From positions 1,550,001-1,614,000 of the forward strand of contig NZ_JAYJJW010000001.1 in NCBI RefSeq assembly GCF_035481675.1: a stretch of 64,000 bases of DNA, written 5' to 3'. The notes under the pieces were generated by a model. The model was given only the letters and a program-made list of their open reading frames with translations, had not been told where the DNA came from and did no database searches. Positions 1-7,004 of the stretch are shown here, piece after piece (position 1 is the first letter of the stretch; each line of letters starts with the position of its first letter). The DNA comes from Alteriqipengyuania_B sp035481675 (GTDB lineage: Bacteria > Pseudomonadota > Alphaproteobacteria > Sphingomonadales > Sphingomonadaceae). The translations under genes and the position numbers were made by a program.

Positions 1-345
1 CACGCGGTCGTAATCGAGATTGCCGTTCTGCATGTCTTCCATGAGGTCTTCGGCACCAACCTTGTCGGCACCGGCGGCGGTCGCCTTGTCGGCATTGTCG
101 CCGCGGGCAAACACGGCGACGCGGACGTCCTTGCCCGTGCCGGCCGGAAGCGAGACCACGCCGCGGACCATCTGGTCGGCGTGGCGCGGGTCGACGCCCA
201 GGTTCATGGCGACTTCGACGCTTTCGTCGAACTTGGTGGTTTCGGCGATCTCGCGCAGCAGCGCGAAGGCCTCGTCCACGGTGTAGAACTTTTCGCTGTC
301 GACCTTTTCGGCGACCATCTTCTGCTTCTTGGTCAGGGTAGCCAT
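1..345 (-). CDS. rplA: 50S ribosomal protein L1 (C-terminus cut by window edge)
   Basis: Ribosomal protein L1 of the large-subunit L1 stalk, which also represses its own operon in many bacteria. Only the N-terminal 115 residues lie in the window. The start is the ATG complementary to 343-345 and the protein begins MATLTKKQKMVAEKVDSEKF. The stretch with VEVAMNLGVDPRHADQMVRG, then LPAGTGKDVRVAVFARG, is typical of L1. It follows rplK after a 4-base gap on the same strand, so the two are co-transcribed. The rest of the gene lies left of base 1. Confidence 0.95.
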   Translation of the reverse strand, partial: MATLTKKQKMVAEKVDSEKFYTVDEAFALLREIAETTKFDESVEVAMNLGVDPRHADQMVRGVVSLPAGTGKDVRVAVFARGDNADKATAAGADKVGAEDLMEDMQNGNLDYDRV

Positions 346-349
346 GTCC

Positions 350-778
350 TTAGCCCTCCACTTCGAGGCCCATCGAGCGCGCGGAGCCCTCGATGATCTT
401 CATGGCCTGGTCGATGTCGTTCGCGTTGAGGTCCTTCATCTTGGCCTCGGCGATTTCCTTGACGGCGGCGCGCGACACGGTGCCGGCGACGACCTTGCCC
501 GGTTCCTTCGAACCCGACTTCAGCTTGGCGGCCTTCTTGAGGTAGAAGGATGCCGGCGGGGTCTTCGTCTCGAAGCTGAACGAACGGTCGGCATAGACGG
601 TGATGACCGTCGGGATCGGGGCGCTCTTCTCGAGGTCCTGCGTGGCGGCGTTGAACGCCTTGCAGAATTCCATGATGTTGACGCCGCGCTGGCCCAGTGC
701 CGGGCCGATCGGGGGTGACGGATTGGCAGCGCCCGCGGGCACCTGCAGCTTGATATAGCCGTCGATCTTCTTGGCCAT
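350..778 (-). CDS. rplK: 50S ribosomal protein L11
   Basis: Ribosomal protein L11 (142 aa, normal length), which forms the GTPase-associated centre with 23S rRNA and contributes to the stringent response. The N-terminal domain shows the proline-rich PAGAANPSPPIGPALGQRG segment followed by NIMEFCKAFN. The C-terminal RNA-binding domain ends KIIEGSARSMGLEVEG. The start ATG has a GGAGG-like stretch just upstream (AAAGGAGGCCTCTC on the minus strand). It sits in the conserved order secE-nusG-rplK-rplA, 159 bases downstream of nusG. Confidence 0.97.
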   Translation of the reverse strand: MAKKIDGYIKLQVPAGAANPSPPIGPALGQRGVNIMEFCKAFNAATQDLEKSAPIPTVITVYADRSFSFETKTPPASFYLKKAAKLKSGSKEPGKVVAGTVSRAAVKEIAEAKMKDLNANDIDQAMKIIEGSARSMGLEVEG

Positions 779-937
779 GAGAGGCCTCCTTTCTCACTGT
801 CGCCCGCCGCTTTCGCAAAAGGGCTCATGGTAAGCGGTGCAAACGGCAGCCCGAAAGCCGCCTCCCGCGTGGAATCACCCGCCGTGTGGCAGGCGAAGCG
901 GCGCCCCTAATCGACGGGACGCCGAAACGCAACCGGA

Positions 938-1474
938 TTACTTGACCAGCTCGACCTGTTCGAAGTCGAGCTCCACCGGCGTCGCGCGGCCGAAAATGGA
1001 CACGCTGACCTTGACCTTGTTCTTGTCGAAATCGAGCTCTTCCACCACGCCGTTGAAGCTGGCGAAGGGGCCGTCCAGGACCTTGACCGCATCGCCGATT
1101 TCGTAATCGACGCTGATGTCCTTCTTGGGCGCGTTCTTGGCTTCTTCCACGCCGCCGAAATAGCGGGCGGCCTCGCGCTCCGAAATCGGCTGCGGCTTGT
1201 TGTTATTGCCGAGAAAGCCGGTCACCTTGGGCGTGTTCTTGACCAGGTGGTAGATATCGTCGGTCATCTTGAGCTTGGCGAGCACGTAGCCGGGCATGAA
1301 CTTGCGCTCGGTCTGCACCTTCTTGCCGCGCTTGATCTCGGTCACGGTCTCGGTCGGGACCTCAACCTCCTCCACGCCTTCCTGCAGGCCCAGCCGCTCG
1401 GCCTCGGCGAGGATCGCGTCGCGCACCTTGTTCTCGAAGCCCGAATAGGCGTGGATGATGTACCAGCGGCTCAT
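938..1474 (-). CDS. nusG: transcription termination/antitermination protein NusG
   Basis: NusG (178 aa) binds RNA polymerase and couples transcription to Rho, S10 and translation. The NGN domain begins MSRWYIIHAYSGFENKVR, and a C-terminal KOW domain contains YEIGDAVKVLDGPFASFNG. The reading frame stays open 19 codons upstream of 1474, but the family consensus starts at MSRWY, so I place the ATG at 1472-1474. It is 57 bases downstream of secE on the same strand, the standard secE-nusG pair. Confidence 0.96.
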   Translation of the reverse strand: MSRWYIIHAYSGFENKVRDAILAEAERLGLQEGVEEVEVPTETVTEIKRGKKVQTERKFMPGYVLAKLKMTDDIYHLVKNTPKVTGFLGNNNKPQPISEREAARYFGGVEEAKNAPKKDISVDYEIGDAVKVLDGPFASFNGVVEELDFDKNKVKVSVSIFGRATPVELDFEQVELVK

Positions 1475-1531
1475 CTGTCTCAAAATTCCCGTATACGAAT
1501 GAATTGGGTCAGGCGTCGGCGTGTCGGCCAA

Positions 1532-1747
1532 TCAGGCGAGGGTGAGGAGGAACTTCACCACCGCGCCGAACAGCGAATCGACGCCGAGGAAGAACAGCGA
1601 CAGGATCACCACCATGATGCCGACGAAGATCGACATCTTCACGGTCTCCTCGCGCGTGGGCCACACGATCTTGCGCGTTTCGGCCTGCACCTGGCGCATG
1701 AATTCGCCGGGGGTTGCCTTCGGTTTGTCAGCCTTGTTGTCGGCCAT
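1532..1747 (-). CDS. secE: preprotein translocase subunit SecE
   Basis: SecE (71 aa), the small subunit of the SecYEG channel in the inner membrane. A short cytoplasmic amphipathic region contains the family motif EFMRQVQAETRKIVWPTREE. One C-terminal transmembrane helix follows (MSIFVGIMVVILSLFFLGVD). The frame is open upstream for about 90 more codons, but the ATG at 1745-1747 (MADNKADKPK) fits the family. The 257 bases to the next gene (1748-2004) contain no ORF I can support and should hold the divergent promoters for this operon and the symporter. A small inverted repeat around 1807-1826 (CCCCGG..CCGGG) is visible there. Confidence 0.93.
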   Translation of the reverse strand: MADNKADKPKATPGEFMRQVQAETRKIVWPTREETVKMSIFVGIMVVILSLFFLGVDSLFGAVVKFLLTLA

Positions 1748-2004
1748 GGCTCTCGCTGCCTTGCAAAGAAATTGTCGTTTTGCCTTTCGCCATAGGCTCC
1801 GCGCCGCCCCGGGCTGATCCGGGAGGGGCTTGGCTCCAAAATGTCGGAAGACGCCGCGCGATGTAGCGTGTGCATGCCCGCCTTGCAAGGATTGCGCGGC
1901 AACAGCCCTGCGCGTTTCGGCAGAAAAGCGGGACAAGCCCCTAGTCAGCGCCCGCCCGCGCCGATAGCAGGGCGGCAGGGACAAATTCTGGAGGGGACGC
2001 TTCC

Positions 2005-3543
2005 GTGGCGGCAACTGACACTGCATCGACCGGTTTGATCGACCGGGTCACAAATATATCCGATTTCATCTGGGGCGGCACGTGGGCCGGCGAACCGCTG
2101 CCATGGCTGTCGATCGGTGACCAGCCTATCCCCCCCATGACCCTGATCCTGCTTGGCATCGGTCTGTGGATCATGATCGGGCTCCGCTTCTATCCGATCG
2201 TGAAGCTGGGCAGCGCATTTGCCGGACTTTTCAAGAGCCGCAAGAGCGAAGGCGAAGGCGAGATTTCTCCGTTCGCCGCCTTGTCGACCGCGCTGTCGGG
2301 GCAAGTCGGGACCGGTAACCTTGCCGGTGTCGCCACGGCAATCGCACTGGGTGGGCCGGGCGCGATCTTCTGGATGTGGATCACCGCGCTGGTCGGCATG
2401 GCGCTCGCCTTTGCCGAAGGGTCGCTGGCCATCCGCTATCGCGAGAAGACATCGGACGGCGTCTATCGCGGCGGTCCGATGACCTACATCATGATGGGGC
2501 TGGGCAAGAAATGGACTTGGCTGGCCATCCTTTTCTGCCTCGGCACGCTGTTTTCCGCACTTGTCACCGGCAATTCGATCCAGGCCAACGCCATCGCCGA
2601 CGGCATGAGCGAGCTGTTCGGTATCGAGGAATGGATCGGCGGCCTGGTCACGGCGATCCTGGTCTTCATCGTCATCATCGGCGGGATCAAGTCGATCGGC
2701 AACGTGGCCGAAAAGATCATCCCGTTTATGGCCGCATCCTACATCGTGATGGCAGTGATCGCGCTGGCGCTGAATTTCGGCGACCTCGGCGAAACCTTTG
2801 CATTGATCTTCGATGGCGCTTTCAACCCGCAGGCTGCCACGGGCGGTTTTGCCGGGGCGGCGATCATGCTGGCCATTCGCGCAGGTGTTGCTCGCGGCCT
2901 GTTCTCCAACGAAGCAGGCCAGGGTTCCACCCCGATCGCCCACGCGGTCGCACAGACCAACGATCCGCAGCAGCAGGGCCGGATGGCCATGCTCGGCACC
3001 TTCATCGACACGATCGTCATCTGCACGATGACCGCGCTCGTCATGCTGACAGTGGAAGGTAACTTCACCGCCGGCGGCGAGACGGTGCGGCATGCATGGA
3101 ATTCGGACCTTGAAGGCTTCGCGATGACGAGCGGGGCATTTGCGGCCGCATTCCCGCTGGAAGTCTTCAGCGTCCCGATCGGCACGCTGGTGGCATCGCT
3201 CGCACTGATCCTGTTCGTCTTCACGACGCTGCTCACCTGGAGCTATTACGGCGAACGGGCGATCACCTTTATCTATGATCGCATCCCCGGATCGACTCGC
3301 GGCGGGGAAAAGGTGCTGCACATGATCTGGCGCGTCCTGTGGTGCGTGGTGATTTACATCGGCTCCACCCAGGACCTCACGCTCGTCTGGCGCCTCGGAG
3401 ACATTTCCAATGCCGCGATGGCACTGCCGAACCTCCTGGCGCTGGCCCTGTTGAGCGGCGTCGTGTTCAAGCTGGCTAAGGGGCAGCGCGATGCGGGTCC
3501 GACGCATACCGCCGAAACGCCGGAAGAGCCGAACGAGTACTAG
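2005..3543 (+). CDS. alanine/glycine:sodium symporter (AGCS family)
   Basis: Inner-membrane Na+/amino acid (alanine or glycine) symporter, 512 aa with about ten hydrophobic helices. Typical AGCS features are FAALSTALSGQVGTGNLAG, the signature GGPGAIFWMWITALVGMALAF, and RGLFSNEAGQGSTPIAHA. The predicted start is GTG at 2005, preceded by a strong GGAGGGG Shine-Dalgarno at 1990-1996. The gene is monocistronic, with its own terminator just downstream. It separates secE from tRNA-Trp, which adjoin each other in many related genomes. Substrate preference cannot be read from the sequence. Confidence 0.92.
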   Translation: MAATDTASTGLIDRVTNISDFIWGGTWAGEPLPWLSIGDQPIPPMTLILLGIGLWIMIGLRFYPIVKLGSAFAGLFKSRKSEGEGEISPFAALSTALSGQVGTGNLAGVATAIALGGPGAIFWMWITALVGMALAFAEGSLAIRYREKTSDGVYRGGPMTYIMMGLGKKWTWLAILFCLGTLFSALVTGNSIQANAIADGMSELFGIEEWIGGLVTAILVFIVIIGGIKSIGNVAEKIIPFMAASYIVMAVIALALNFGDLGETFALIFDGAFNPQAATGGFAGAAIMLAIRAGVARGLFSNEAGQGSTPIAHAVAQTNDPQQQGRMAMLGTFIDTIVICTMTALVMLTVEGNFTAGGETVRHAWNSDLEGFAMTSGAFAAAFPLEVFSVPIGTLVASLALILFVFTTLLTWSYYGERAITFIYDRIPGSTRGGEKVLHMIWRVLWCVVIYIGSTQDLTLVWRLGDISNAAMALPNLLALALLSGVVFKLAKGQRDAGPTHTAETPEEPNEY

Positions 3544-3566
3544 GCCCGGCGCGCCTTTGCGGCACG

Positions 3567-3604
3567 AAAGGGGGCCGGTCGCGCAGTGCGGCCGGCCCCT
3601 TTTT
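3567..3604 (+). terminator. Rho-independent terminator of the symporter gene
   Basis: GGGGCCGG...CCGGCCCC stem (3571-3578 with 3591-3599), extended by GTCGC/GCGGC pairing around a short GCAGT-containing loop, followed by a run of T from 3600 to 3604. It lies 24 bases after the symporter stop codon. A small convergent gene follows on the minus strand. Confidence 0.85.
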
Positions 3605-3625
3605 CGTGACTCTTAGAGTTTCAGG

Positions 3626-3778
3626 TCAACGCATGCCGAAGAGGCGCGAGAAGATCCCGCGCGGTTCCTCCATCGGCTGGATCTTGCCGTACATGTAATC
3701 GCGCAGCATCGGGTCCTGATGCGCGCGCGGCTGGGTCCAGCTGTCGGGCCTGCTGCTCTTGAAGCTGAATGCTGACAT
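3626..3778 (-). CDS. small hypothetical protein, 50 aa
   Basis: A short ORF in a different frame from the longer shadow ORFs here. It begins MSAFSFKSSRPDSWTQPRAH and ends GIFSRLFGMR. An AAGGAC-like ribosome binding site lies just before the ATG complementary to 3776-3778. Its makeup is soluble and basic, with a central QDPMLRDYMYGKIQPMEEPR stretch; there is no signal peptide and no cysteine. It lies between the symporter terminator and tRNA-Trp, reading away from the tRNA. I do not recognise the family. Support comes from the SD, plausible codon use and its placement, not homology. Confidence 0.55.
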   Translation of the reverse strand: MSAFSFKSSRPDSWTQPRAHQDPMLRDYMYGKIQPMEEPRGIFSRLFGMR

Positions 3779-3968
3779 CGGAAGTCCTTCCCTGTTTGCC
3801 AATCCGCTCCGTCCGGAAGATCAAATGCACGGGACTCCGCGCAGGTTCCCCGCAAGACATGCTTCACCATGGCGAGAAGGCGCAGCTTAACCATCGCAGG
3901 CAGCAGAAATGGCGGGATGCAGGCCATCGCAGAAAATTTCGGGAAACGAGGCGGTTAGCCTGGCGGCC

Positions 3969-4044
3969 TGGCAGGGGTGACAGGATTCGAACCCGTGGCC
4001 CTCGGTTTTGGAGACCGATGCTCTACCAACTGAGCTACACCCCT
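3969..4044 (-). tRNA. tRNA-Trp (anticodon CCA)
   Basis: Complete 76-nt cloverleaf on the minus strand. The acceptor AGGGGTG pairs with CACCCCT, the D arm reads TAGCTCAGTTGGTAGAGCA, and the anticodon arm CGGTCTCCAAAACCG carries CCA. The T arm is GGGTTCGAATCC and CCA is genomically encoded (3969-3971). tRNA-Trp commonly lies directly upstream of secE; here the small ORF and the symporter intervene. Confidence 0.97.
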
Positions 4045-4174
4045 GCGTGGCCGGGCTGTGCCTCTAGTCACTGGCGGCGATGCTGGCAAGCGCCCTTCTG
4101 CCCTGCGCCCCAATGCCATCGACGACGCGCCGCCCTTCCCCTGCCCGCGCCGATGGACTAGCGCGGCAAGAGCG

Positions 4175-4885
4175 ATGCACGCGCCCACGCCGCCCCTCAT
4201 CCCTTCGCGGGTCCTGCTGCTGGCCTACCGCAGCGGTATCTTCCCCATGTCGGACGACCGCGAGGACAGCGAGGTGTTCTGGGTCGAACCGCGCAAGCGG
4301 GCGATCCTGCCGCTGGACGGTTTCCGCTGTTCGAAGAGCCTCGCCAAGACCATCCGGCAGGACAGGTTCCGCGTCACCTGCAACACGGCGTTTGCGCAAG
4401 TGGTGCGCGAATGCGCGGAGCCGCGGCCCGACCATCCGGGCAGCTGGATCAGCCACCGCATCGAGGCGAGCTATGTCGCGCTGCACATGGAAGGCCATGC
4501 GCATTCGATCGAATGCTGGCAGGATGTCGATGGCGAGGAGAAACTGGTCGGCGGGCTCTACGGGGTGGGCTTCGACCGGGTGTTCTGCGGCGAGAGCATG
4601 TTCAGCCGCGTGCCCAACGCCAGCAAGGTCGCGCTGGCATGGCTGGTGGCGAGCCTGAATGCGGCGGGCGCGGCGGTGCTCGACTGCCAGTTCATGACCG
4701 ACCATCTGGCCTCGCTGGGCGCGATCGAAATGCCGCAGGCGGAGTATCTGGCGCTGATCGAAGCGGCGCGCGGCGGCGAGCCGGCGCATTTGCCGCAAGG
4801 CTATGCCTCGTTGCTCTCCGCAGCCGGTTCGTCCGCTTCCTCGCCCGGAAAGCTCATCGCGCATTCCTTGAGCCAGACGTCGTAG
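4175..4885 (+). CDS. aat: leucyl/phenylalanyl-tRNA--protein transferase
   Basis: Aat (236 aa) adds Leu or Phe from aminoacyl-tRNA to proteins with N-terminal Arg or Lys, creating N-degrons for ClpS/ClpAP. Diagnostic motifs are LLLAYRSGIFPMSDDR, FWVEPRKRAILPLDGF, HSIECWQDVDGEEKLVGGLY and GESMFSRVPNASKVAL, then DCQFMTDHLASLGAIEMPQ, and the C-terminal end SLSQTS. The frame opens at 4058, but the motif-proximal ATG at 4175 fits the family. The 3' end overlaps the convergent DUF2155 gene by 85 bases, and the conserved QTS end lies inside that overlap. Confidence 0.95.
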   Translation: MHAPTPPLIPSRVLLLAYRSGIFPMSDDREDSEVFWVEPRKRAILPLDGFRCSKSLAKTIRQDRFRVTCNTAFAQVVRECAEPRPDHPGSWISHRIEASYVALHMEGHAHSIECWQDVDGEEKLVGGLYGVGFDRVFCGESMFSRVPNASKVALAWLVASLNAAGAAVLDCQFMTDHLASLGAIEMPQAEYLALIEAARGGEPAHLPQGYASLLSAAGSSASSPGKLIAHSLSQTS

Positions 4886-5352
4886 ATCGGGTGCTCGACC
4901 ACATTCACGGACGGCGATTCCTTGAACAGCCAGCCGGAAAAGACCCGCTGCCATTCCAGGTCCTCGCCGATGTCCTGCCGCTGCTGGACCGCGACCTGCA
5001 CGAAGGCGGCGGTCTGGGTGGGCATTTCCCACGGCGGGCTTTTCTCGCAAGTGGACAGGCGCACCACGACATTGCCGATGCGCTTCGCCTCGCCCGGCTT
5101 GATCTCGATCTCGCGGCTGACGTTGTTGCGCTTGTTCAGCAGGCCGAGCGTCGCGACGCGTTCCTCGCGCGGGGTGCCAAGGCCTTCCGCAGCTTCGACG
5201 GCTTCGGGTTCCTCGCTCTGCGCGAACTCCTCGGGGACTTCGGTCGCTTCCTCGGTCGGCGTGGCATCGGGCTCGCCGCTTCCGCAGGCGGCCAGCAGCA
5301 GCAGCGCGGCCGCGCAGGCAGCGCTACGTCCGGTCACGCGTCGGGCGTCCAC
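4801..5352 (-). CDS. DUF2155 domain-containing periplasmic lipoprotein
   Basis: 183-aa exported protein. The N-terminus has a lipoprotein-type signal ending LLLLAACGSG (Cys about residue 23), followed by an acidic, low-complexity linker (ATPTEEATEVPEEFAQSEEP). The DUF2155 domain occupies roughly residues 60-165, with the family motifs VVRLSTCEKSPPWEMPTQTA, FSGWLFKESPSVNVVEHP and IYDVWLKEC. The two cysteines in STCEK and LKEC are positioned as in the family. Function is unknown. It overlaps the end of the upstream NDUFA12 gene by 19 bases and the convergent aat by 85 bases. Confidence 0.85.
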   Translation of the reverse strand: MDARRVTGRSAACAAALLLLAACGSGEPDATPTEEATEVPEEFAQSEEPEAVEAAEGLGTPREERVATLGLLNKRNNVSREIEIKPGEAKRIGNVVVRLSTCEKSPPWEMPTQTAAFVQVAVQQRQDIGEDLEWQRVFSGWLFKESPSVNVVEHPIYDVWLKECAMSFPGEEADEPAAESNEA

Positions 5353-5750
5353 GCTTCATAGGCGCCGCGCGCCGGCGCAGCCTTGCCGCCGCGCTGCAAC
5401 GCGCCCTGCGGCAGATACGCCGTGTCGGTGCCGGTCGCGTTGGGGGAATAGTCCGCTTCCCAAATGCGCGGCGGCGGCAGGTTGCTTTCCGGCACGTCGT
5501 CGAATGCGCCGTGCAGCCAGCCGTGCCATTCGGCGGGCACGTTGCTGGCATCGTTGCTGCCTTCGTAGATGACCCAGCGCCGCTCGTCCCCGATGTAGGA
5601 GCCGATCGTGTTCTCGCGCTTGTTCTTCGCGCGGTAGTAGGTGTTGCCGGCGGCATCGGTGCCGACCTTTTCGCCGCGCCGCATGGTGAACAGGCTGGTG
5701 CCGATCGTGGCGCCGTTCCACCAGGTGAAGATCTTGCCGAGAATGGACAT
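5334..5750 (-). CDS. NADH:ubiquinone oxidoreductase subunit NDUFA12 family
   Basis: 138-aa homologue of the complex I accessory subunit NDUFA12 (B17.2), found in alphaproteobacteria as well as mitochondria. It begins MSILGKIFTWWNGATIGTSL and contains GEKVGTDAAGNTYYRAKNKR, RRWVIYEGSNDASNVPAEWH, and W-E-A-D-Y-S-P-N, all typical of the family. I use the ATG at 5748-5750 rather than the upstream in-frame start, because MSxxGKIFTWWNG is the usual N-terminus. The 3' end overlaps the DUF2155 start, so the two are probably translated together. Confidence 0.92.
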   Translation of the reverse strand: MSILGKIFTWWNGATIGTSLFTMRRGEKVGTDAAGNTYYRAKNKRENTIGSYIGDERRWVIYEGSNDASNVPAEWHGWLHGAFDDVPESNLPPPRIWEADYSPNATGTDTAYLPQGALQRGGKAAPARGAYEAWTPDA

Positions 5751-5798
5751 GCGCGCTCCGTTAGCCCGCGTGACAGCGGCCTGCAAGCAAGGTTTCCC

Positions 5799-6290
5799 CT
5801 ACCATTCCACCTTGGCGCCGGGGACGATGCCGAGCTCGGCCGCGCGGCCGCCCGGTATCTCCAGCACCGCAATCACGGCGCCGGCGCTGCTGTACTGGCC
5901 CTCGTCGTAAGGAACCGCATCCGCCTCTATGTTGGCGATGCGGCTGTCCGGGCCGATGAAGATGATGTCGAGCGGGATCAGCGTGTTGCGCATCCAGAAA
6001 TTGCGCTCGCGCGGTTCCTCGCTGGGGAAAATCATCCCTTCGTCCGGCGCCATTTCGGTGCGGAACATCATGCCCTTGGCCTGTTCCTGCGCGGTTGCCG
6101 CCACTTCCGTGCGGAAGGTAAAGGTCCCGTCCGCCGTCTCCACCGTCACGGGAATGATTTCCAGGCCCGATTCGGGATGGACGCTGGCCGACTGGGTCGG
6201 CTCTGCCTGCGCGACTTCGGATTGCGGCGAACACGCCAGCAGGGCCGCGGCCCCGGCCAGGGCGCCTGCCACGCGCAGCCCATCAAGCAT
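5799..6290 (-). CDS. DUF192 family lipoprotein
   Basis: 163-aa exported protein. A signal sequence with lipobox ALLAC (Cys about residue 20) is followed by a DUF192 domain at roughly residues 45-163. That domain contains EVAATAQEQAKGMMFRTEMA, FPSEEPRERNFWMRNTLIPL, DIIFIGPDSRIANIEADAVP and VLEIPGGRAAELGIVPGAKV. Biochemical function of DUF192 is unknown. The ATG at 6290 has GAGGA eight bases upstream; an alternative ATG at 6305 would overlap the end of recX. It follows recX by 2 bases, so the two form a transcription unit. Confidence 0.88.
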   Translation of the reverse strand: MLDGLRVAGALAGAAALLACSPQSEVAQAEPTQSASVHPESGLEIIPVTVETADGTFTFRTEVAATAQEQAKGMMFRTEMAPDEGMIFPSEEPRERNFWMRNTLIPLDIIFIGPDSRIANIEADAVPYDEGQYSSAGAVIAVLEIPGGRAAELGIVPGAKVEW

Positions 6291-6292
6291 TT

Positions 6293-6862
6293 TCAATCCT
6301 CGCATCGTGCGGCCCAATCCTCTGCGTTTTCGACCGTCTGCGCATTCACCATTTCGCGCGCGAAGTCGAGAGGGTGCCCGGCGCGCAGCAAGGCAGCCAG
6401 TTGCTTTTCGCGGGTAGGCCGGTCGGGCAGCTCCTCCCCGCGTTCGAGCGCAAAGGGCCCGAAGCGGCGCTTGCGCGCAAGCGCCAGAACCGCCTGGCGC
6501 GCTTCCGACCCGCTCGGGGCCGCGCGCTGCCGCCCGTCCTCGTCGATACCGTCGCGGAACAGCGTGCCTTCGATCCGGCGCGCGCCATAGCCACGCCGCA
6601 GCAGCGATCCGGCCTTCATCCGCGCATAGGCCTCGTCGTCGATATAGCCGAGGTCGGCGAACTGCGCCGCGAGTCCCGCCGGGTCCGGCTGGCCCTCCCC
6701 GTCCCACCCGCGTTCGCGCAACTTGCGCTTGAGATAGGCCTCCAGCTTTGCCGTGCTCGTGGAAAACCGGGCGACATAGGACAGCGCCAGATCGCGCAGA
6801 CTCGCGCTATTCAGCGGCTTCGGCGGGCGTTTCCCGCGGCGGGACGATGGTGGAGCCGTCAT
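6293..6862 (-). CDS. recX: RecX family regulatory protein
   Basis: RecX family modulator of RecA filaments, 189 aa. It consists of tandem three-helix repeats: LRDLALSYVARFSTSTAKLE, AYLKRKLRERGW, LAAQFADLGYIDDEAYARMK and RGYGARRIEGTLFRDGID are typical. The N-terminal 20 residues are basic and low in complexity. The start is uncertain: ATG at 6862, or GTG at 6883 adding seven residues. recA is not adjacent. The gene is immediately followed by the DUF192 lipoprotein. Confidence 0.85.
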   Translation of the reverse strand: MTAPPSSRRGKRPPKPLNSASLRDLALSYVARFSTSTAKLEAYLKRKLRERGWDGEGQPDPAGLAAQFADLGYIDDEAYARMKAGSLLRRGYGARRIEGTLFRDGIDEDGRQRAAPSGSEARQAVLALARKRRFGPFALERGEELPDRPTREKQLAALLRAGHPLDFAREMVNAQTVENAEDWAARCED

Positions 6863-7004
6863 AATCGGCCATATTCGTGCCACAGTCGGTATAGAATGGG
6901 AAAGGCCTCGTTAAGCGTGAGGAGCGTCACTGCACGCATAAATCGCTGAATTTGCACGGGTAGCCGAGGGGGCGCCAGCAACTCGAGGACAATCAAAACA
7001 CAAT

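Noticed and set aside
1945..3507. 520-codon open frame antisense to the alanine symporter
   Set aside because: Composition is His/Asp/Arg-rich low-quality translation typical of shadow frames in GC-rich DNA. The opposite strand has a clear transporter with SD and terminator.
3763..4161. Open frames running across tRNA-Trp
   Set aside because: They read through a complete tRNA gene and have no SD or protein motif.
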